NCBI RefSeq assembly: GCF_003355155.1
Contig: NZ_CP031320.1
Location: 6,933,861 to 6,997,860, forward strand
Reading direction: 5' to 3'
DNA from: Streptomyces armeniacus
GTDB lineage: Bacteria > Actinomycetota > Actinomycetes > Streptomycetales > Streptomycetaceae
DNA: 64,000 nucleotides
Shown: positions 50,189-59,471 of the stretch, piece by piece
How positions within the stretch are numbered: position 1 is the first letter of the stretch
How the letters are laid out: each line of letters begins with the position of its first letter
Position numbers and translations under genes: made by a program
Notes under the pieces: model-generated
Told to the model about the DNA's origin: nothing
The model's input: only the letters and a program-made list of their open reading frames with translations
The model's database searches: none

Positions 50189-50773
50189 ATGACGACCGCA
50201 CCGCTGCGGGGCGGACAGGCCCGCGAAGACCAGCTGCTGAGCGCGACCCTCGAGGTGCTGCGGGAGGTGGGGTACAACCATCTGACCGTCGACCTTGTCG
50301 TGGCCCGGGCCCGGGCGAGCAAGGCGACGGTCTACCGTCGCTGGCCGTCGAAGTCGGAACTGATCGTCGCGGCGTTCGAGAACGCGACCCGTGACCTGCC
50401 CGCTGAACGTGACACCGGTTCGCTGCGCGGCGACCTGCTCGCCGCGCTCGGCGACGTGCTCGACGAGATGGACCGGTTCGGCGACGTGATCGCGGACCTG
50501 CTGGGCGAGCTGGGCCGCAGCCCCGAGCTGGCCGGCACCATCCGGGACGGCTACATCGCCTCGCGCCGCCAGACCATGATGAACGCCTTCTCGCGGGCGC
50601 AGGAGCGGGGCGAGATCCCGCCCGAAGTCGATGTGGAGACCCTGTGGGACCTGGTGCCGGCCGTGATCTTCTTCCGCTCGCTCAACATGGGCTCACGCGT
50701 CGACGCCGAGGAGGTCCGCGGCCTCGTGGACAACATCGTGCTCCCGCTCGCCTTCCGTTCCCCGCCGGAGTGA
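50189..50773 (+). CDS. TetR/AcrR family transcriptional regulator
   Basis: A 194-residue repressor. N-terminal HTH: REDQLLSATLEVLREVGYNHLTVDLVVARARASKATVYRRWPSKSELIVAAF (about 12-62); the C-terminal half (EMDRFGDVIADLLGELGRSPELAGTIRDGY...) is the ligand-binding and dimerisation part. The KATVYRRWPSK form is typical of repressors of exporter genes. It is divergent from the DHA2 exporter and probably releases it on binding the product. The ATG is at 50,189; a very strong hairpin follows the stop. Confidence 0.92.
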   Translation: MTTAPLRGGQAREDQLLSATLEVLREVGYNHLTVDLVVARARASKATVYRRWPSKSELIVAAFENATRDLPAERDTGSLRGDLLAALGDVLDEMDRFGDVIADLLGELGRSPELAGTIRDGYIASRRQTMMNAFSRAQERGEIPPEVDVETLWDLVPAVIFFRSLNMGSRVDAEEVRGLVDNIVLPLAFRSPPE

Positions 50774-50778
50774 CGGCG

Positions 50779-50822
50779 CGTGTCCGCCCCTGCCCGGGCC
50801 GGCCGGGGCAGGGGCGGACACG
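50779..50822. terminator. Strong bidirectional hairpin, tetR / KR-ACP gene
   Basis: The 17-bp perfect arms CGTGTCCGCCCCTGCCC and GGGCAGGGGCGGACACG surround a 10-base loop between two convergent genes. Confidence 0.8.
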
Positions 50823-50872
50823 CCTACGGGGGGCGGGGTGTACGGGGTGGGTACGGGACGGCTGACGCCCTG

Positions 50873-52729
50873 TCAGCCGTGCTGCTCGGCCAGGGACTCG
50901 GCGAGGTAGCGGCCCCAGAACTCGGCCGAGATCTCGAAGAAGCGCCGGGTCTCCAGATCGAGCCGCAGCTCCTGGCGAAACTTCGCGAGCGTACGCATCG
51001 CGCCGAGGGAGTCGTAACCGAAGTCCAGCAGATTGAAATCCCCAGTGAACTCGGAGCGGGGCACGTCGAGTTGCTCGGCCAGCGTCTGCCAGACGTACTC
51101 GTCGAGCGCCTGCTCACGCTCGCCGGCGGGCAGCCCCAGCGCCCACGTCAGCACCTCGTCATCGGCTGCCGCCCCCTGCTGCCCCGCCTGCTCCGGCGCC
51201 TCGTCCGCGCCGAGGCCGGTCAGCACGGGCCGTACGCGCCGGGACTCCAGCAGCGGCTTGACCACAGCCCAGTCGACCTCCGCGACCACGCGCTGCCCCT
51301 CGCCCGCCGCGAGCACGGCGCCCAGGCGGGCGAGCGCGGTCTCGTGGTCGAGGGCGCGGAAGCCGGTGGCGGCCACCCGTTCCGGCCTGCCGCGCCCGCC
51401 CAGCCCGCTGACCATGTCCCAGCGGCCCCAGTTGAGCGTGGCCGCCGGCAGCGAGCGGGCACGGCGGTACGCGGCGAGCGCGTCGAGGAACTGGTTCGCG
51501 GCCGTGTACGCGCCCAGGTGCGCGGCGCCCCACACCGAGGCCACCGAGGACATCAGGGCGAAGAAGTCCAGCGGCAGGTCCGCCACCAGCTCGTGCAGCA
51601 GCCACGCGCCGTCCGTCTTGGGCCGCAGTACCGCGCGGAACAGCTCCGGCTCGGACTCGGCCAGGTCCTGGCCGCCGGAGAGCCCGGCCGCGTGCACGAC
51701 ACCGGCCAGCGGCCGGGCGCCGCCGCGCAGTTCGTCCAGGAGGCCGCGCATCGCCGCCTCGTCGCACACGTCCGCCGCGGCGACCCGTACGGTGGCCCCC
51801 CGCTCCTCCAGCGCCCGTACGGCCGCCGCGCGTTCGGCGGTGTCCGGGGGAAGCGTGCCGTCGTCCCGGCCGGACAGGTCCGGGAGGCCGGTGCGGCCGG
51901 TGAGGACGAGGTGTGCCGCTCCCTGGTCGACGAGCCAGTTCGCGACGAGCAGCCCGACACCGCCGAGCCCGCCGGTGATCAGATAGACGGCGTCCGCGCG
52001 TATCACGGGGGCCGGCGCGGCGGCGGGGGGTGCGCACCGCGTCAGCCGGGGGACCAGCACGGCTCCGCCGCGTACGGCGACCTGGTCGTCGTCCGGTGCG
52101 GCGTCGCGGAGCAGCAGGGTCGCCAGCGTGTCGGCGTCCGGATCGGTGTCCGGGTCCAGATCGATGCTGCCGCTCCACAGCTCGGGGTGTTCCAGCGCGA
52201 TGGTCTTCCCCAGGCCGAGCAGCGGCGCGGCCGCGACCCGCAGCCCGCCGTGCTCCTCACCCGTCGCCTGGGCGCCCCGGGTCACCACCCACAACCGGGG
52301 GCCGCCGGCACCCCCGTCGGGGCCGAGCGAACGCACGATCCGCGCGAGCACCTCCGGGCCGAGGCCGCGCGCTCGTACGACGTCTGCGGTGCGGGCCGTG
52401 TCGCCGTCCGGTACGTCGAGGCTCCACAGGTGAACGATCCGGTCCAGCGGTCCGGCCTGCCGGATGAACTCGGCGACGGTACCGAGCCCGTTCGTCTCCG
52501 GCTGGTCCGCTTCCGGCGGGGCCCCGGGCCCGGGGACGTCCTCGGCGGCGTAGCACAGCAGGCACTCGTCACCGGCCTCCTCCAGCCGCTGGGCGAGGCG
52601 TTCGGCGAAGCCGGCGGAGTCGGCGAGGAGGAGCGTTCGGCCGGGGCGCGCGGGGTCGGGCGGGCGCGGCGGGCGCCGCGGCCACCGGGGAGGCCGGCGC
52701 GCACCGTTCCGGGGCGTCGGCCCCGGCTG
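50873..52729 (-). CDS. Type I PKS fragment: KR-ACP, 5' end missing
   Basis: The frame encodes a KR with its structural subdomain (RTLLLADSAGFAERLAQRLEEAGDECLLCYAAEDV near the N-terminus), NADPH motif VYLITGGLGGVGLLVANWL, VHAAGLSGGQ in place of LDD (so not B-type) and active-site SSVASVWGAAHLGAYTAANQFLDAL. A terminal ACP follows (FNLLDFGYDSLGAMRTLAKF). An in-frame stop at 52,730-52,732 precedes the KR and no start codon is available until a GTG at 52,351 inside the KR, which would destroy it. So the 5' end is lost, or a frameshift near 52,640 links it to another frame that opens upstream. The sequence style (TGRTGLPDLS, AATLNWGRWDM) differs from the modular PKS at 1-13.8 kb and resembles PKSs with myxobacterial or cyanobacterial affinity; that affinity is an impression, not a search result. 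Confidence 0.8.
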   Translation of the reverse strand, partial: QPGPTPRNGARRPPRWPRRPPRPPDPARPGRTLLLADSAGFAERLAQRLEEAGDECLLCYAAEDVPGPGAPPEADQPETNGLGTVAEFIRQAGPLDRIVHLWSLDVPDGDTARTADVVRARGLGPEVLARIVRSLGPDGGAGGPRLWVVTRGAQATGEEHGGLRVAAAPLLGLGKTIALEHPELWSGSIDLDPDTDPDADTLATLLLRDAAPDDDQVAVRGGAVLVPRLTRCAPPAAAPAPVIRADAVYLITGGLGGVGLLVANWLVDQGAAHLVLTGRTGLPDLSGRDDGTLPPDTAERAAAVRALEERGATVRVAAADVCDEAAMRGLLDELRGGARPLAGVVHAAGLSGGQDLAESEPELFRAVLRPKTDGAWLLHELVADLPLDFFALMSSVASVWGAAHLGAYTAANQFLDALAAYRRARSLPAATLNWGRWDMVSGLGGRGRPERVAATGFRALDHETALARLGAVLAAGEGQRVVAEVDWAVVKPLLESRRVRPVLTGLGADEAPEQAGQQGAAADDEVLTWALGLPAGEREQALDEYVWQTLAEQLDVPRSEFTGDFNLLDFGYDSLGAMRTLAKFRQELRLDLETRRFFEISAEFWGRYLAESLAEQHG

Positions 52730-52822
52730 TCACCGTGATCACGAGCTTCTTCGCCAGGGCCCCACGGTAGTCCGGCCCGTCCTGCCCCACGGCGCGGCCC
52801 GGCACCGGGGCCGCGCACGCGC

Positions 52823-52869
52823 GAGGGCCGCGCCCCTCAGGTGTCCAACCCGGGAGGAGCGCGGCCCTC
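52823..52869. terminator. Long inverted repeat upstream of the KR-ACP fragment
   Basis: The arms GAGGGCCGCGC (52,823-52,833) and GCGCGGCCCTC (52,859-52,869) are perfect complements with a 25-base loop. A transcription terminator is likely and would mark a boundary between the cluster and the housekeeping region. Confidence 0.5.
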
Positions 52870-53095
52870 GTCCGCCTGCTGTCTGTCGGCATCATCTACG
52901 GCTCCCTCGCCTGCCTCCCCCTCGCCCGCCGTCGCGCACGCGGCGGTGCCGCGTACGGAGCCGGACGGCCGGCTGTCGTTGCTGACCCGCACCCTCCTCA
53001 TCGTCGCTCCGGCCGTGCTGGCGGCCGCCGCGCTGCGCCCCCGCTCCCGCGGCGGCGCGCACGCCGCGTCGTCCGCCGACCGGTCCACCCGCTAG
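52841..53095 (+). CDS. Possible small protein with one hydrophobic segment
   Basis: An 84-codon frame starting with GTG, ending 16 bp before the DUF4239 gene. Its second half (DGRLSLLTRTLLIVAPAVLAAAALRPRSRGG) contains a plausible membrane segment followed by positive charges. The first half is Ser/Ala/Pro rich with no similarity I recognise, and the frame overlaps the inverted repeat. It could be a small membrane protein co-transcribed with the next gene, or not a gene. Confidence 0.3.
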   Translation: MSNPGGARPSSACCLSASSTAPSPASPSPAVAHAAVPRTEPDGRLSLLTRTLLIVAPAVLAAAALRPRSRGGAHAASSADRSTR

Positions 53096-53111
53096 GGCAC
53101 TTCAGGAGTCC

Positions 53112-53879
53112 GTGATGCCGCAGTGGCTGATTCTCGTCCTCTGCACGCTGGTCGCGTGCGGAGCCGTCGTCGGTGTCGTCTTCCTCCGCCAGCAGCGGGT
53201 GGGTGACGACGACGACCCGTCCGAGACGCCGGACGTCATCGAGTACATGACGATGATGATCGGCGTGGTGTACGCGATCGTCCTCGGCCTCGCCATCGCG
53301 GGCGTCTGGGAGGCGCGCAACGCCGCAGAGGAGACCGTCCAGCGCGAGGCGCAGGCGCTGCACGAGGTGAGCGCGCGCGTGGAGGTGTACCCGGCGGAGG
53401 CGCGCGAGCGCATCCGTACGGACGTCGCGGACTACGTACGGCACACCGTCCGCGAGGAGTGGCCGCACATGTCCGAGCACGGCGAACTCACCGACGAGGG
53501 CGGCCGATTGCTGGACCGGGTGCGCCGCGACGCCATGGCCGTACGGCCGGAGGACCCGCGCGCGGTGCAGTCGTACCAGGGCGTGGTCGACCAGGTGGCG
53601 GCGGCGGACGCGGCACGGGAGCAGCGCGCGGCGCAGGCGGCGCCGACGATGCCCACGGTGGTGTGGTTCGGGCTGATCGGCGGCGGCGCGCTGTCGGTCG
53701 GCATGGTCTTCGCGCTGCAGATCCAGCGGTCCCGGCGGGAGGTGATGCTGGCCGGGCTGTTCAGCGCGCTGGTGGTGTTCCTGATCTTCCTGGTGTGGCA
53801 CTTCGACCAGCCGTTCGCCCGCGGCCTGGACGAGCCGACCGGCGTGTTCACGGCGCTCTTCCCGGACGCCGCCGGGTAG
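53112..53879 (+). CDS. DUF4239 domain-containing membrane protein
   Basis: A 255-residue protein with an N-terminal membrane segment (LILVLCTLVACGAVVGVVFL), a second one (MTMMIGVVYAIVLGLAIAGVW, about 44-64), a soluble helical middle (EETVQREAQALHEVSARVEVYPAEARERIRTDVADYVRHTVREEWPHM) and two C-terminal segments (WFGLIGGGALSVGMVFAL and VMLAGLFSALVVFLIFLVWHF). This pattern is the DUF4239 (bestrophin-like) family. The function is unknown; a channel role has been suggested for the fold. Confidence 0.88.
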   Translation: MMPQWLILVLCTLVACGAVVGVVFLRQQRVGDDDDPSETPDVIEYMTMMIGVVYAIVLGLAIAGVWEARNAAEETVQREAQALHEVSARVEVYPAEARERIRTDVADYVRHTVREEWPHMSEHGELTDEGGRLLDRVRRDAMAVRPEDPRAVQSYQGVVDQVAAADAAREQRAAQAAPTMPTVVWFGLIGGGALSVGMVFALQIQRSRREVMLAGLFSALVVFLIFLVWHFDQPFARGLDEPTGVFTALFPDAAG

Positions 53880-53902
53880 CGCGGCGGCGGCGCCCCGAGA
53901 CC

Positions 53903-53937
53903 GGGTGGGGAGCGCAGCGCACCCGCGCTCCCCACCC
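53903..53937. terminator. Bidirectional hairpin, DUF4239 / aldehyde dehydrogenase
   Basis: A perfect 13-bp stem (GGGTGGGGAGCGC / GCGCTCCCCACCC) with a 9-base loop between convergent genes. Confidence 0.75.
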
Positions 53938-53970
53938 TCCGGCCCCTACGGGCCGGACGGCCGGACGGCC

Positions 53971-55431
53971 TCAGAGGTCGAGGCCGGTGAGCACCATGAC
54001 CCGCTCGTACGTGTAGTCCTCCATCGCGAACTGCACGCCCTCGCGGCCGACTCCGGACTGCTTGGCGCCGCCGTACGGCATCTGGTCCGCGCGGTACGAC
54101 GGGACGTCGCCGACGATCACGCCGCCGACCTCCAGCTGCCGCTGCGCACGGAAGGCCGCCTGCACGTCGTGCGTGAAGACGCCGGCCTGCAGGCCGAACG
54201 GCGAGTCGTTGGCCATCGCGTACGCCTGCTCCTCACCCTCGGCGCGGGTGACAGACATGACGGGCCCGAAGACCTCGTCGCAGCCGATCTTGGTGTCGGC
54301 GGGGACGTCCTCCAGCACGGTCGGCGCGTACGTGGCACCGTCCCGCGTACCGCCCGTGAGCAGCTTCGCGCCCGCGGACACGGCCTCCTCGACCCACGCC
54401 TCCACGCGCTTCGCCGCGTCCTCGCTGACGAGCGGGCCGACGTCGGTGGCGGGGTCGGAGGGGTCGCCCGTACGCAGCGCCTCGACGCCCTGGACGATCC
54501 GCGGCACCAGCCGGTCGTACACCGAGGCGTCGGCGATGACGCGCTGGACGGAGATGCAGGACTGGCCGCCCTGGTAGTTGGAGAAGGTGGCGATGCGCTG
54601 CGCGGCCCAGTCGAGGTCGGCCTCGGAGGCGTAGTCGCCGAGGACGATTGCCGCGCCGTTGCCGCCGAGCTCCAGCGTGACGCGCTTGCGCGGCGCCGAG
54701 TCGAGGATGGACCAGCCGACGGGCGCCGAGCCGGTGAAGGAGACGACGGGCAGCCGCTCGTCGGCGACGAGGTCGGGCATGCGGTCGTTCGGCACGGGGA
54801 GCACGGACCACGCGCCCGCGGGCAGGTCAGTCTCGGCGAGCAGCTCGCCGATGAGCAGCCCGGAGAGCGGCGTTGCGGGGGCGGGCTTGAGCAGGATCGG
54901 GGTGCCGACGGCGATGGCCGGGGCGACCTTGTGCGCGCACAGGTTGAGCGGGAAGTTGAACGGCGCGATGCCCAGCACGGGGCCGCGCGGGAAGCGGCGC
55001 GTGAGGGCCAGCCGGCCCACGCCGCCCGGGTCGGTGTCGAGCCGCTGCGCCGCGCCGCCGTTGAACCGGCGGGCCTCCTCGGCCGCCAGCCGGAACACGG
55101 AGATGCACCGGCCGACCTCGCCGCGTGCCCACTTCATGGGCTTGCCGTTCTCGGCGGAGATCAGCTCGGCGATCTCCTCGGACCGCTCCGTGACCCGCCG
55201 GCAGACGTGGTCCAGCGCGGCGGCCCGTACGTGCGCGGGCGTCGCCGCGAACTCGTCCGCGACGGCCGCCGCGGCGGCCACGGCCTCCTCGACCTGGGCC
55301 GGGGTGGGGACGCTCACCGTGCCGACGAGGCGGTTGTCCCAGGGGGACGTGACATCGAGGGTGTCGTCGCCGGTGGCCTGCCGGCCGGCGAGCCAGAACG
55401 CTTGAGTGGCGGCATTCTTCGTGTGTGGCAC
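53971..55431 (-). CDS. NAD(P)-dependent aldehyde dehydrogenase
   Basis: A 486-residue ALDH-superfamily enzyme oxidising an aldehyde to an acid. Motifs: GPVLGIAPFNFPLNLCAHKVAPAIAVGTPILLKPA (about 135-170, cofactor site), SFTGSAPVGW, catalytic Glu in VTLELGGNGAAIV and catalytic Cys in NYQGGQSCISVQRVI, and EVFGPVMSVTRAEGEEQAYAMANDSPFGLQAGVFT. With gabT and a PucR regulator 6-8 kb away it is a candidate succinate-semialdehyde dehydrogenase, though sequence alone does not fix the substrate. The GTG at 55,431 (VPHTKNAATQAFW) was chosen; upstream in-frame sequence is not protein-like. Confidence 0.88.
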   Translation of the reverse strand: MPHTKNAATQAFWLAGRQATGDDTLDVTSPWDNRLVGTVSVPTPAQVEEAVAAAAAVADEFAATPAHVRAAALDHVCRRVTERSEEIAELISAENGKPMKWARGEVGRCISVFRLAAEEARRFNGGAAQRLDTDPGGVGRLALTRRFPRGPVLGIAPFNFPLNLCAHKVAPAIAVGTPILLKPAPATPLSGLLIGELLAETDLPAGAWSVLPVPNDRMPDLVADERLPVVSFTGSAPVGWSILDSAPRKRVTLELGGNGAAIVLGDYASEADLDWAAQRIATFSNYQGGQSCISVQRVIADASVYDRLVPRIVQGVEALRTGDPSDPATDVGPLVSEDAAKRVEAWVEEAVSAGAKLLTGGTRDGATYAPTVLEDVPADTKIGCDEVFGPVMSVTRAEGEEQAYAMANDSPFGLQAGVFTHDVQAAFRAQRQLEVGGVIVGDVPSYRADQMPYGGAKQSGVGREGVQFAMEDYTYERVMVLTGLDL

Positions 55432-55472
55432 AGCGGATCCCGGCCCTTCCGAAATGGTGCGGACAAAAAGCC

Positions 55473-55528
55473 TGTGCCGCCCACCGTAGGGGGCGCGTAC
55501 CGGAAGGTTGATTGTCCGGTGCGGCACA
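55473..55528. promoter_or_regulatory. Inverted repeat in the ALDH/carboxypeptidase divergent region
   Basis: TGTGCCGC (55,473-55,480) and its complement GCGGCACA (55,521-55,528) lie 40 bp apart, about four helical turns, in the 242-bp gap between divergent genes. A looped regulator-binding site is possible. Confidence 0.35.
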
Positions 55529-55673
55529 GTCCGTACGACGCCTGCACCTCTTTGTAGGTAAGCGGCCGAGAAGTCACCCCGAGCCTTGACCAGGGCATGC
55601 CACACGGCAAGGATGCGCGCGCACAACCGCACACTGTCCCCCACCCGTCGCACTGGACACCCCAGGAGTTGCG

Positions 55674-57047
55674 ATGAGAACACGCATGCGCGGCACGAGG
55701 CGGAACACCACCGCGGCCGTACTGCTGGCGCTCGCGCTCGCCGTCCCGGTGACCGCACAGGCCACCGCGTCGCCGTCCGCGTCCCAGCCATCCCAGCCGG
55801 AACAGCAAGCGGAACGTCAGGCGGAAGACACCGCGGAGAAGCCGAGACAGTACGAGCTCGGCGGTGTCAGCACCCGCGCCCAGCGCACCGCGGTGGCCGC
55901 CACCGGCGCCTCGGTCGACGAGGTGCGCCCGCACTCGGTGGTCGTCACGGCCGACGCGTCGGAGGCCCGCGCGGTGAAGCGGCTCGGCCACAAGCTCACC
56001 CCGCTGCCGGGTCCGCCGGCCCGTACGAAGGCCGGCGAGGCGCCGGGAGCGAAGGACTTCCCGCCCGCGGACTCCGGCTACCACAACTACGCCGAGGCCA
56101 ACGAGGCCATCGACGGGTATCTCGCCAAGTACCCCGAGATCATGACGCGGAAGGTCATCGGCAAGTCCCACGAGGGACGCGACATCGTCGCCGTGAAGAT
56201 CAGCGACAACGCCGCCCAGGACGAGGACGAGCCCGAGGTCCTCTTCACCCACCACCAGCACGCGCGCGAGCACCTCACCGTCGAGATGGCCCTCTACACG
56301 CTGGGCGAGTTCGGCGCGAAGTACGGCAGCGAGGACCGGATCACGAAGATGGTCGACGAGCGCGAGCTGTGGATCATCCCGGACGCCAACCCGGACGGCG
56401 GCGAGTACGACATCGCCACCGGGCAGTACCGGAGCTGGCGCAAGAACCGGCAGCCCAACCAGGGTTCGTCCGCCGTCGGCACGGACGAGAACCGCAACTG
56501 GCCCTACAAGTGGGGCTGCTGCGGCGGCTCCAGCGGCAGCCCGAGCAGCGAAACGTACCGCGGCCCGTCCGCCGGATCGTCCCCCGAGGTGAAGGTGCTG
56601 ATGGACTTCACCCGCGGCCGGGTCGTGGGCGGCGAGCAGCAGATCACCGCGCACATCGACTTCCACACGTACAGCGAACTGGTGCTGTGGCCGTACGGCT
56701 ACACGTACGACGACACCGCCGACGGGCTGACGCAGGACGACCGGGACGCGTTCGCGACCATCGGGAAGTCCATGGCGGTCAGCAACGGCTACACCCCGCA
56801 GCAGTCCAGCGACCTCTACATCACGGACGGTTCGGTCAACGACTGGATGTGGGCGGACCAGGGGATCTTCTCGTACACCTTCGAGATGTACCCCGGCTCC
56901 CAGGGCGGCGGCGGCTTCTACCCGCCCGACGAGGTGATCGGCGAGCAGACCGCGCGCAACAAGGACGCCGTCCTGATCCTGCTGGAGAACGCGGACTGCA
57001 TGTACCGCTCGATCGGCAAGGAGAAGGAGTACTGCGACGCGGCCTGA
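55674..57047 (+). CDS. Secreted zinc carboxypeptidase (peptidase M14)
   Basis: A 457-residue extracellular metallocarboxypeptidase. Signal peptide about 1-31 ([18 protein letters not shown]), a propeptide to about 120, then the M14 domain: [22 protein letters not shown], zinc ligands His/Glu in [15 protein letters not shown] (HxxE), substrate-binding NPDGGEYD and RKNR, third zinc His in [18 protein letters not shown], and general-base Glu in [16 protein letters not shown]. It trims C-terminal residues from peptides outside the cell. The ATG at 55,674 gives a normal signal peptide; start alternatives a few codons on exist. Confidence 0.94.
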   Translation: MRTRMRGTRRNTTAAVLLALALAVPVTAQATASPSASQPSQPEQQAERQAEDTAEKPRQYELGGVSTRAQRTAVAATGASVDEVRPHSVVVTADASEARAVKRLGHKLTPLPGPPARTKAGEAPGAKDFPPADSGYHNYAEANEAIDGYLAKYPEIMTRKVIGKSHEGRDIVAVKISDNAAQDEDEPEVLFTHHQHAREHLTVEMALYTLGEFGAKYGSEDRITKMVDERELWIIPDANPDGGEYDIATGQYRSWRKNRQPNQGSSAVGTDENRNWPYKWGCCGGSSGSPSSETYRGPSAGSSPEVKVLMDFTRGRVVGGEQQITAHIDFHTYSELVLWPYGYTYDDTADGLTQDDRDAFATIGKSMAVSNGYTPQQSSDLYITDGSVNDWMWADQGIFSYTFEMYPGSQGGGGFYPPDEVIGEQTARNKDAVLILLENADCMYRSIGKEKEYCDAA

Positions 57048-57147
57048 CGGGTCACTGACCACCGCGTACAGCGTTGATCGCGTCGGGGGCCGGGCCGTAC
57101 GCCCTGCTGGTCCGGCTCCCCGGCGCGTACGCGGTGGGCGGGGCGGC

Positions 57148-57507
57148 TCAGCCGCGCAACGACCTGCGCAGCAGGACGCCGCCGATCCCCACCAGGGTGG
57201 GGAAGCCGCTCTTCGGCATGGCCACGGTGCCCGCCACACCGACGGCGGTCAGCGCGACGCCCACGGCCCGCTGAGCGGACACGTCCTGGTGTTCCTCGGC
57301 GGACCGCAGCAGCCGGCCGCCGAGCCACAGGGTGGGCGCCGCGGCCATGAACCAGAAGGCGGTGGCGCGGTCACCCCGGTCGGGCACGGAGTCGCAGGGG
57401 TTCTCGCGCACCATGCCGGCGAGCACGTCGCGGTAGGCCACGGCACCGACGACAGCGTGACCGATGCCGACGACCTGGAGCCAACTTCCGGCGGAATATC
57501 GCTTCAT
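57148..57507 (-). CDS. Small four-helix membrane protein (DUF6463-like)
   Basis: A 119-residue protein with about four hydrophobic segments: SWLQVVGIGHAVVGAVAY, AFWFMAAAPTLWLGG, AVGVALTAVGVAGTVAM, PTLVGIGGVLLRR. It matches the general pattern of small DUF6463-type membrane proteins. The function is unknown. The ATG at 57,507 was chosen because sequence upstream of it is repetitive GTACGG-rich DNA, not protein-like. It lies 86 bp downstream of the PucR gene on the same strand. Confidence 0.75.
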   Translation of the reverse strand: MKRYSAGSWLQVVGIGHAVVGAVAYRDVLAGMVRENPCDSVPDRGDRATAFWFMAAAPTLWLGGRLLRSAEEHQDVSAQRAVGVALTAVGVAGTVAMPKSGFPTLVGIGGVLLRRSLRG

Positions 57508-57593
57508 GGCCACATCGTACGGACGGGGCGGACCGTACGGACGGGGCCAGCCGTACGAAACGGGCGCCGGGCTCCGGGCGCCGGAGGGGGCTG

Positions 57594-59390
57594 CTAGCTG
57601 GTGGCCTTGAGGGCCAGCCAGAGCTCCATCCGCACGTCCGGGTCGTCCAGGGAGCGGCCGAGGATCTCCTCGACCCGGCGCATGCGGTAGCGGAGGGTGT
57701 GCCGGTGGACTCCGAGGTCGGCCGCCGCGGCGTCCCACTGGCCGTGCCGGGAGAGCCACGCGCGGAGCGAGGCGACGAGGTCGCCGCGGCCGTGCGCGTC
57801 GTGCTCGTGCAGCTTGCGCAGCAGGCCGTCGGCGAAGGCGCGTACGGCGTCGTCCGCGAGCAGCGGCAGCACGGAGCCGGCGGCCACGTCCTCGTGCTCC
57901 ACCAGCACCGCGCCGCGCCGCCTGGCCACCGACAGCGCCTGGTCGGCCTGCTTGAACGCGACGGCGGTGGCCGGGAGTCCGGCGGGCGCGGAGACGCCGA
58001 TGACCGGCGCGTCCTCCTGCCGCGTGCCCGGGTCCGTACGGTCGCCCCGCTCGCCCCGCTCGCCGCGTTCGGCGGAGGCGTCCGCGGCGAAGCGCGCGCA
58101 GGCGGCGGCCGCGGCGCCGCCGTCGGAGGCGAGCACGATGAGGCGTTCGCCGTCGGGGACGACGAGGACGGCCTCGCCGTTGCGCGCGGCGGCTGTCTCC
58201 ATGGCGTCGGCCAGATCGTCGAGGAGGCAGCCGCCCGGCATCTGCCCGGAACCGCCGCCCGGCGTGCCGTGCGGTGAGCCGGTGGCCGGGTCCGGCCCCT
58301 CGACGGGGGCGCCGGAGGGGGTGATGGCGTGGGCCGCGGGGCCGCCGCCCACACCCGGTCCCGTACCGGCGGCGTCTCCGTACGAGCCCCCGCCGGTGCC
58401 CGTGGCCGCGCCGACGGCGCGGTGGCGAGCCGCCGGGCCCGCCGCCGGCTCCGCGACGATCACCCGCATCGGCGCGTCCAACAGGCCGCCGTACAGCCGG
58501 CCGGCGACGGCGCGGGCGTGGTTGGCCTCGCCGGACAGCAGCATGCGCAACACGGCGGCGCCCAGGCGCTGTTCGGCCTCCTGCAGGGCACGCGAACGTT
58601 CCGTGGTGAGCGTCAGCAGCGCGACGGCCGAGTGCACGGCGTACCGCTCGGCGGTGCCGAGCCGGGCGGCCGTGCCCACCGCCAGCACGGCCTTCGCGCG
58701 GCGCCCCGTGCCGACCGACTGGAGCTCCACCCGGTCATCGCCCGCCTCGGACTCGCTGACGACGGCGCTGGCGGGCGCGGGCCGGTCGCGGAGGCGCTCC
58801 GCCTCCGCCGTGAACCGCGCCGCGCGGCGCGCCGCCCACGCGGGGGCGGTGGCGACGACGGCGCCGGACGCGTCGTACAGCGCGGCCCAGCCGTTGACGT
58901 GGCCCGCGAGCCGGGCGAGCAGCGCCGCGGGGCCCTCCTGGGAGAGCGCGGCCGTGGTCATGTCGCGCTGGGCGTCGAAACCGGCGGTCACCGCCTGGTA
59001 CTGCTCGGCGGCGATGGCGGCCGAGACGACCTTGCTGATCGCGATGAACGGCGTGCGCCGGGGCACTTCCAGCAGCGGCAGGTTCGCTTCGCGCGCGGCC
59101 TTCACGAGGGCGTCGGGCACCCGTTCGTAGTTCACTCCGGCGGCGAAGGCGAGGCCGACGACGCCGCGGCCGGCGAGCAACTGCACGTAGTCGCGCATCG
59201 CCTCGGGGTCCTCGGCGTCCATCTTCAGCGCCGTGATCATGATCAGCTCCCCGCCGTCCAGATACGGCGTGGGATCGGCCAGCTCGCTCGCGTGCGCCCA
59301 GCGCACGGGCGTGTCCAGGCGTTCCTGCCCGGCGAGCACGGAGAGCCGCAGGGAGGAGTGCTGAACGAGGCTGGCAAGAGTCGGTGGCAT
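57594..59390 (-). CDS. PucR family transcriptional regulator
   Basis: A 598-residue regulator with the N-terminal PucR domain (SLVQHSSLRLSVLAGQERLDTPVRWAHASELADPTPYLDGGELIMITAL), a central GGDEF-like part broken by a Gly/Pro/Thr-rich insert (about 310-385), and the C-terminal PucR HTH (SLRAWLSRHGQWDAAAADLGVHRHTLRYRMRRVEEILGRSLDDPDVRMELWLALKA). Relatives control purine or GABA/amine catabolism genes. Its neighbours gabT and the aldehyde dehydrogenase suggest GABA or polyamine control. Confidence 0.92.
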   Translation of the reverse strand: MPPTLASLVQHSSLRLSVLAGQERLDTPVRWAHASELADPTPYLDGGELIMITALKMDAEDPEAMRDYVQLLAGRGVVGLAFAAGVNYERVPDALVKAAREANLPLLEVPRRTPFIAISKVVSAAIAAEQYQAVTAGFDAQRDMTTAALSQEGPAALLARLAGHVNGWAALYDASGAVVATAPAWAARRAARFTAEAERLRDRPAPASAVVSESEAGDDRVELQSVGTGRRAKAVLAVGTAARLGTAERYAVHSAVALLTLTTERSRALQEAEQRLGAAVLRMLLSGEANHARAVAGRLYGGLLDAPMRVIVAEPAAGPAARHRAVGAATGTGGGSYGDAAGTGPGVGGGPAAHAITPSGAPVEGPDPATGSPHGTPGGGSGQMPGGCLLDDLADAMETAAARNGEAVLVVPDGERLIVLASDGGAAAAACARFAADASAERGERGERGDRTDPGTRQEDAPVIGVSAPAGLPATAVAFKQADQALSVARRRGAVLVEHEDVAAGSVLPLLADDAVRAFADGLLRKLHEHDAHGRGDLVASLRAWLSRHGQWDAAAADLGVHRHTLRYRMRRVEEILGRSLDDPDVRMELWLALKATS

Positions 59391-59471
59391 AACGTCCTCA
59401 CCGTACAGGCGGTCTCCGCAATTCGGTCATCGGCCGCTCACTGGTCGGTCTCATTCACTCACTGACCGGTC

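Noticed and set aside
52569..52895. A separate small gene on the minus strand
   Set aside because: The translation is Ala/Pro/Arg rich without a family. It is kept only as a possible frameshifted N-terminus of the KR-ACP protein.
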